The translations under genes were made by a program, and so were the position numbers. This document shows positions 30,664 to 34,665 of a DNA stretch of 34,665 bases, one piece after another. The notes under the pieces are model-generated. The model did not search any database and was not told the origin of the DNA. It was given only the letters and a program-made list of their open reading frames with translations. The stretch's first letter is position 1. Each line of letters starts with the position of its first letter. This DNA comes from an uncultured Chromatiaceae bacterium (lineage in GTDB: Bacteria; Pseudomonadota; Gammaproteobacteria; Enterobacterales; Alteromonadaceae), in assembly GCA_937978655.1 (NCBI GenBank), contig CALJUX010000056.1:1-34665 (forward strand). Reading direction: 5' to 3'.

Positions 30664-32288
30664 GCATCAGTCGTTTTTATCAGATCATTAAAACCTTATT
30701 GCAATATGGCCTCGACCAGCTCATTCCGCCGCAGTGGCGGCCGTGGTGGCTGACCCCGCTGCGCAGTATGTTGTTCTGGTTGCGTAACCGCCATCCCGGA
30801 CAAAGTCCTGGCGTGCGGTTACGGCTGGCACTGCAAAGCCTGGGACCGGTCTGGGTGAAGTTTGGGCAGATGTTATCGACCCGGCGTGATTTGTTCCCGC
30901 CAGAACTGGCCGACGAACTGGCCAAGTTACAGGATAAAGTCGCCCCTTTTGATGGCATGGAAGCGCAGCGGCTGATCGAGCAAGCGCTGGGCCTGCACAG
31001 TATTGAAGATTTATTCGCCGATTTTGCAGTCACCCCGCTGGCTTCGGCGTCGATCGCTCAGGTGCATACAGCACGCCTGCGCCAGCCGGACGGCACTGAG
31101 CCGGAAGTGGTGATTAAAGTGATCCGGCCCGATATCCGCCGGCAAATTCTGGCAGATTTGGAACTGATGGCCGATCTGGCCAGCGTTGCCGCCCGCTTTT
31201 TACCGGATGGCAAGCGCCTGCGGCCGCAGGAAGTCGTGGCAGAATATCGCAAAACAATTCTGGATGAACTGGATTTGCAGCGCGAAGCCGCCAACGCCAT
31301 TCAGTTACGCCGCAATTTCGCCGGCTCAGAATCCTTGTACATCCCATTTGTGTACAGCGACCACAGCCGGGTGAACGTCATGGTGATGGAGCGAATTTAC
31401 GGCATTCCGGTCTCCGAAACCGAGCGGCTGATCGCCAATGGCACTGACATGGAGCTGTTGGCCAAACGCGGTGTGGAAGTGTTTTTCACCCAGGTGTTCC
31501 GCGACAGTTTTTTCCACGCCGATATGCATCCGGGCAATATTTTTGTCGCGCCTGATAAACCGGACAATCCACAATATATCGGCATCGACTGCGGTATTGT
31601 CGGCACACTGAACCGCGAAGACAAAAGGTACCTGGCCGAAAACTTCGTCGCCTTTTTTAACCGCGATTACCGCAAAGTCGCCGAACTGCACGTCGATTCC
31701 GGCTGGGTGCCCGCCGATACCTCAATTGAAGAATTTGAAAGCGCGATCCGCACCGTGTGTGAGCCGATTTTCCAGAAGCCGCTGGCCGAGATTTCCTTTG
31801 GCCAGGTACTGATGAACCTGTTTAATACGGCCCGGCGTTTTAATATGCAAGTGCAGCCACAGCTGGTGTTGTTGCAAAAAACCCTGTTGTATATCGAAGG
31901 GTTAGGCCGGCAACTTTATCCGCAGCTCGACCTGTGGAAAACCGCCAAACCCTTTCTGGAAAACTGGGTCAAACAGCAGATGGGGCCTTGGGCCATGCTG
32001 CGGCAAATCAAAGAAAACCTGCCATTCTGGGCGGAGAAATTACCGGAAATGCCAACGCTGCTGCACAGTTATCTGCAACAACAACCACGCGCTCAGCAAC
32101 AGTTGTTGCAACAGCTGCAGTTGCTGCAACAAAAACAGCTGGAACAGGGCAAAGGTCTGAAGCTGGTGATTCTGGCGGCGGCTTTTGTCGTCAGCGCTAC
32201 GATTTTGCTGGCATTGGGACAAACCAGTCTGGCCATCGCCGCATTTGCGATTGGCAGCATCGGTGCGGTCAAAGCGATTTTGTCATAA
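30660..32288 (+). CDS. ubiB: Atypical kinase-like protein UbiB
   Basis: UbiB belongs to the ADCK/COQ8 family and supports ubiquinone synthesis, probably as an ATPase acting on lipid intermediates. In the 542-residue protein the KxGQ motif is K67-F-G-Q70 and the alanine-rich loop is at 126-134 (PLASASIAQ). The nucleotide lysine is K153 (VVIKVIRP), D287 and N292 lie in HADMHPGN, and D309 is in GIDCG. Two C-terminal transmembrane helices (about 500-540) follow a Gln-rich linker (QQQPRAQQQLLQQLQLLQQK). All key residues are present and length is normal. Confidence 0.96.
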   Translation: MSISRFYQIIKTLLQYGLDQLIPPQWRPWWLTPLRSMLFWLRNRHPGQSPGVRLRLALQSLGPVWVKFGQMLSTRRDLFPPELADELAKLQDKVAPFDGMEAQRLIEQALGLHSIEDLFADFAVTPLASASIAQVHTARLRQPDGTEPEVVIKVIRPDIRRQILADLELMADLASVAARFLPDGKRLRPQEVVAEYRKTILDELDLQREAANAIQLRRNFAGSESLYIPFVYSDHSRVNVMVMERIYGIPVSETERLIANGTDMELLAKRGVEVFFTQVFRDSFFHADMHPGNIFVAPDKPDNPQYIGIDCGIVGTLNREDKRYLAENFVAFFNRDYRKVAELHVDSGWVPADTSIEEFESAIRTVCEPIFQKPLAEISFGQVLMNLFNTARRFNMQVQPQLVLLQKTLLYIEGLGRQLYPQLDLWKTAKPFLENWVKQQMGPWAMLRQIKENLPFWAEKLPEMPTLLHSYLQQQPRAQQQLLQQLQLLQQKQLEQGKGLKLVILAAAFVVSATILLALGQTSLAIAAFAIGSIGAVKAILS

Positions 32289-32388
32289 TTTTTTTATAGA
32301 ATCGGCGCCGTTGGCAAAACCGGGCATGGAGTTCGGCTGGACAACCAGCGTATACTGGAACAGTTTTTAGTCTGAGGAAGCATATATT
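32289..32388. promoter_or_regulatory. Gap between ubiB and tatA with possible -10
   Basis: The 100-base gap has a 5-bp hairpin (GCTGG, ACAA, CCAGC at 32336-32349) followed by TATACT (32351-32356), a good -10, but no matching -35. A T-run directly follows the ubiB stop with no stem before it. tatABC may be partly independent of ubiB. Confidence 0.3.
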
Positions 32389-32679
32389 ATGGGTCTTGGT
32401 GGCGTAAGTATTTGGCAATTACTGATTATTCTGGTGATTATCGTGTTGCTGTTTGGGACCAAACGGTTGCGTAACATCGGTAATGATTTAGGGTCCGCCA
32501 TTCGCGGGTTCCGCAATTCAATTAAAGATTCTGATGAAAACACCGAGCAGGACGCCACTTTCCCGGCTGAAGCCAAACGTGATCCGGCCGTGACCGCGCA
32601 ACCTGCCGCAACCCCAGCCGCGAACGCGCAGCCGTCACAACCAGCCGCACCGGCCAATCAGGTTCAAGATAAACACTGA
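32389..32679 (+). CDS. tatA: Twin-arginine translocase subunit TatA
   Basis: TatA polymerises to form the path for folded proteins through the inner membrane. The 96-residue protein has the short N-terminal helix (IWQLLIILVIIVLLF), the FG hinge and the amphipathic helix TKRLRNIGNDLGSAIRGFRN. An Ala/Pro-rich tail follows. The polar residue of the helix is glutamine (Q10), normal for gammaproteobacterial TatA. GAGGAAG lies 8 bases before the ATG. The stop and the tatB start share one base (TGATG). Confidence 0.95.
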   Translation: MGLGGVSIWQLLIILVIIVLLFGTKRLRNIGNDLGSAIRGFRNSIKDSDENTEQDATFPAEAKRDPAVTAQPAATPAANAQPSQPAAPANQVQDKH

Positions 32680-33131
32680 TGAGCTTCTGGGAACTGGTTG
32701 TTGTCGGCGTGGTGGCATTACTGGTATTAGGGCCGGAAAAACTGCCGGGCGCCATCCGCACCGTGACGGGGACTATCCGCTCAATCCGTGAATTCGGCCA
32801 TCAGATGAAGTCAGAATTATCTGATGAGCTGCGGGTCCATGAATTGCACGAAAAACTGCGTCAGGCGGAAGAAAAAGGCCTGCTGGGTTTGTCGGCCGAT
32901 GAAATCAACGCGCTGGCCGAGTTGCGCCAGGCGGCCGCGGATGTGAATAACCCCTATGGCAGCTCCCCTGCCACACCACCCGTTGCCGCAACAGTCAGTC
33001 CAGCAGCAGCCTTGCCGGCACCAGCCGCGGCCATCGCTCAGCCTGATCTTCCCGCTACACCGGCTCCGGCCGCTGTTTCAGCCAGCATTAACCAAACAGC
33101 ACAAGTGAATGAGCAAAAAACATCGTCATGA
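32679..33131 (+). CDS. tatB: Sec-independent translocase protein TatB
   Basis: TatB forms the signal-peptide receptor with TatC. The 150-residue protein has the N-terminal membrane helix (WELVVVGVVALLVLGPEKLP) with the LGPEKLP hinge. An amphipathic helix rich in acidic residues follows (SELSDELRVHELHEKLRQAEEKG), then a long Ala/Pro tail (about 90-140). The N-terminus is shorter by a few residues than in E. coli TatB. The 3' end overlaps tatC by 23 bp, so the tail is encoded over the tatC start. Confidence 0.94.
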   Translation: MSFWELVVVGVVALLVLGPEKLPGAIRTVTGTIRSIREFGHQMKSELSDELRVHELHEKLRQAEEKGLLGLSADEINALAELRQAAADVNNPYGSSPATPPVAATVSPAAALPAPAAAIAQPDLPATPAPAAVSASINQTAQVNEQKTSS

Positions 33132-33876
33132 CCCCAACAGCCTGATGGGGCATCTGATTGAACTGCGGAACCGCCTGTTAAAATCTGTCGCTGCAGTGGT
33201 ACTGCTGTTTTTGAGTCTGGCGTATTTTGCCAACGACATTTATCACCTGCTGGCTTTGCCATTGCTGGCCTCGCTGCCCACCGGCACGACGATGATCGCG
33301 ACCGGGGTCGCGTCCACCTTCTTCGTTCCGTTTAAGCTCACGTTTATCGTCGCTTTTGTGCTGGCGATCCCTTATGTGCTGTATCAAATCTGGAGCTTTG
33401 TGGCGCCGGCATTGTACAACAAGGAAAAACACCTGGTCGCCCCCTTGATCATTTCTTCGACCCTGTTGTTTTATATGGGTATTTCCTTTGCGTATTTCTT
33501 TGTATTTCCGCTGGTCTTTGGCTTTTTTACCAGTGTGACGCCAGAAGGGGTCGTCAATGCACCGGACATCAGCACCTATCTCGATTTTGTCTTGCAGATG
33601 TTTTTTGCCTTTGGCCTGAGCTTCGAAATCCCGGTGGCGATGCTGCTGCTGATTTGGTCCGGAGTGATGGACAGAGCAACTTTGATTGAAAAGCGGCCCT
33701 ATTTTATTGTCATTGCTTTTATCGTGGCGATGTTTCTGACCCCGCCCGATGTGCTGTCACAGGCATTACTGGCTATTCCGATGTGTATTCTTTATGAGAT
33801 TGGCATCTGGCTCGGCCGCTTTTATGAAAAACCTGCCGACGCGGCAGATGAAATACCGGAAGAAAAAACCGAATAA
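33109..33876 (+). CDS. tatC: Twin-arginine translocase subunit TatC
   Basis: TatC is the six-helix core that recognises the twin-arginine signal. The 255-residue protein has HLIELRNR (15-22), six hydrophobic helices, and the conserved loop WSFVAPALYNKEKHLV with E106. The end carries the pattern FLTPPDVLSQALLAIPM, typical of TatC. ATG 33109 has no clear ribosome-binding site; it starts 23 bp before the tatB stop and is likely coupled. Confidence 0.97.
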   Translation: MSKKHRHDPNSLMGHLIELRNRLLKSVAAVVLLFLSLAYFANDIYHLLALPLLASLPTGTTMIATGVASTFFVPFKLTFIVAFVLAIPYVLYQIWSFVAPALYNKEKHLVAPLIISSTLLFYMGISFAYFFVFPLVFGFFTSVTPEGVVNAPDISTYLDFVLQMFFAFGLSFEIPVAMLLLIWSGVMDRATLIEKRPYFIVIAFIVAMFLTPPDVLSQALLAIPMCILYEIGIWLGRFYEKPADAADEIPEEKTE

Positions 33877-33888
33877 AGGAGCCTCTGC

Positions 33889-34377
33889 ATGCACCGTTTG
33901 ATTGTTGTTCTGCTTGCCTGCAGTTTCACAGGGCTCAGCTATGGCGCAGATCCGCTGCAGCAATGCCGCGCCGTGGCAGACGCTGCCACACGCCTGTTGT
34001 GTTATGACGCGCTCGCCGATAACGCCGCCGGTCTGCACCCGACTTCGCCAGTATCGCCAGCGCAACCTGCCAGCCCTGCAGTGTCTGCGGCCGCACCTAC
34101 AGTAGCGACACGTGATGAAGCCTTATTTGGTACCAGTGGTGAGACCATTGAGTCTGCCATTGCCGACCTGAATGTACAGGTTAAAACTGTGGCACAAGAT
34201 CAGCGCCAAAAACTGCTGCTGACCATGAGTAATGGCCAGCGCTGGGTGCAGCTGGATCAGGCATTTTTAAAGGTCAGCAGCGGCGACCAATGTGTGATCA
34301 GCAGCGGTATATTCGGCTCATACACGATGAAATGTCAGCAAGGCCGCAAAGCCATCAAAGTAAAACGTCTGCAATGA
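33889..34377 (+). CDS. Secreted C-x11-CYD protein, paralogue 1
   Basis: I do not recognise a named function. The 162-residue protein has a signal peptide (MHRLIVVLLACSFTGLSYGA) and then the motif C26-x11-C38-Y-D, in which the second cysteine follows TRLL. Similar CRxxxxxxxRLxCYD openings occur in several periplasmic proteins, including some linked to type VI secretion, though none is present here. A Pro/Ala/Ser-rich linker (about 48-80) leads to a C-terminal domain with NGQRWVQLDQ, a conserved-looking strand pattern, and two more cysteines. AAAGGAG is 7 bases before the ATG, 12 bp after tatC. Confidence 0.75.
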   Translation: MHRLIVVLLACSFTGLSYGADPLQQCRAVADAATRLLCYDALADNAAGLHPTSPVSPAQPASPAVSAAAPTVATRDEALFGTSGETIESAIADLNVQVKTVAQDQRQKLLLTMSNGQRWVQLDQAFLKVSSGDQCVISSGIFGSYTMKCQQGRKAIKVKRLQ

Positions 34378-34441
34378 CGGCCCGTCCGGACAACAACACA
34401 AAGCGCGGTGGCAACCGCATATAGACTGAACTGGAGTGGAT

Positions 34442-34665
34442 ATGCATCGTCTGTGGTTAATGTTATTTCTTCCTGCAGCTCTGAGTATCAATGTCGGGCG
34501 GGTACAGGCAGCGGACCTCGCCAGTGCCATGCAGCAGTGTCTGCAACTGGCAGCAGAACCTGCCCGTTTGCAATGTTATGACCAGCTGGCCCGCAGCCTC
34601 ACGGCGATAGCTGCTGTACCTGCTGTACCTGCTGTACCTGCTGTACCTGCTGTACCTGCTGTACC
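34442..34665 (+). CDS. Secreted C-x11-CYD protein, paralogue 2, cut by the window edge
   Basis: This gene has no stop in the window; 74 complete codons are seen. It begins MHRLWLMLFLPAALS, a signal peptide related to that of the preceding gene, and repeats its motif with the same spacing: C33-x11-C45-Y-D, followed by QLA. From residue 57 the frame is a run of Ala-Val-Pro repeats and reaches the edge inside them. GGAG lies five bases before the ATG at 34442. The pair is a likely tandem duplication with a lengthened linker. A small inverted repeat precedes it at about 34404-34417. Confidence 0.65.
   Translation, partial: MHRLWLMLFLPAALSINVGRVQAADLASAMQQCLQLAAEPARLQCYDQLARSLTAIAAVPAVPAVPAVPAVPAV
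34613..34665 (+). repeat. 9-bp tandem repeat encoding Ala-Val-Pro
   Basis: GCTGTACCT is repeated five full times from 34613 to 34657 and then part of a sixth (34658-34665) at the window end. Every unit is in frame, adding AVP each time. All copies are identical, consistent with recent expansion or with assembly ending in the repeat. Confidence 0.95.

Noticed and set aside
32288..32296. T-run right after the ubiB stop as a terminator
   Set aside because: There is no stem-loop in front of the T-run.
34613..34665. Terminal repeat as a CRISPR or phage-type array
   Set aside because: The units are 9 bp, identical, without spacers and in frame as AVP codons, so it is a coding tandem repeat.

Overview
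This window reads as chromosome of a gammaproteobacterium, most likely an Alteromonadales-type aerobe (Rheinheimera/Alishewanella/Arsukibacterium-like; inferred from protein resemblance, not tested). Several blocks keep the gene order known from Escherichia coli: greB-tex, bioH/gntX/nfuA, lexA/plsB divergent, and ubiE-ubiJ-ubiB-tatABC. I see no tRNA, rRNA, CRISPR array or intact mobile element. Most of the window is housekeeping, and I found no clear-cut unknown defence or mobile system. The interest lies in a few unusual small genes and regulatory sites.

Layout. 1-566: a 5'-truncated greB joined to about 60 bases of unrelated sequence at the left edge, then a terminator. 647-3022: tex and a bidirectional terminator. 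3050-4313 (minus): a two-gene unit of a tiny flagellar-axial-protein-like peptide and an HEXXH SprA-related protein. 4450-9274: bioH diverging from gntX, an M14 carboxypeptidase on the minus strand inserted between gntX and nfuA, and nfuA with a good promoter and an IscR-type site. 9411-10427: a secreted polysaccharide deacetylase.

10433-18775 (minus): a complete aa3-type cytochrome c oxidase locus. In transcription order it is coxB (with fused cytochrome c domain), coxA, ctaG, coxC, surf1, an uncharacterised CxxxC membrane protein, ctaA, ctaB/cyoE and sco. It holds the catalytic core, copper delivery (Cox11, Sco), heme A synthesis (CtaB, CtaA) and assembly (Surf1). A DUF2909 gene sits on the opposite strand between coxC and surf1.

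19038-24933: lexA with two SOS boxes, diverging from plsB; tesB; a small lipoprotein; an EVE-domain protein; and two uncharacterised small proteins. 25018-29182: a DUF885 lipoprotein peptidase on the minus strand, then a diguanylate cyclase followed after 5 bp by an AlkC-type DNA glycosylase. 29258-33876: ubiE-ubiJ-ubiB (ubiquinone synthesis) and tatA-tatB-tatC (twin-arginine export). 33889-34665: two tandem secreted paralogues sharing a C-x11-CYD motif; the second runs off the right edge inside a 9-bp tandem repeat. Both window edges look like places where a draft assembly would break.
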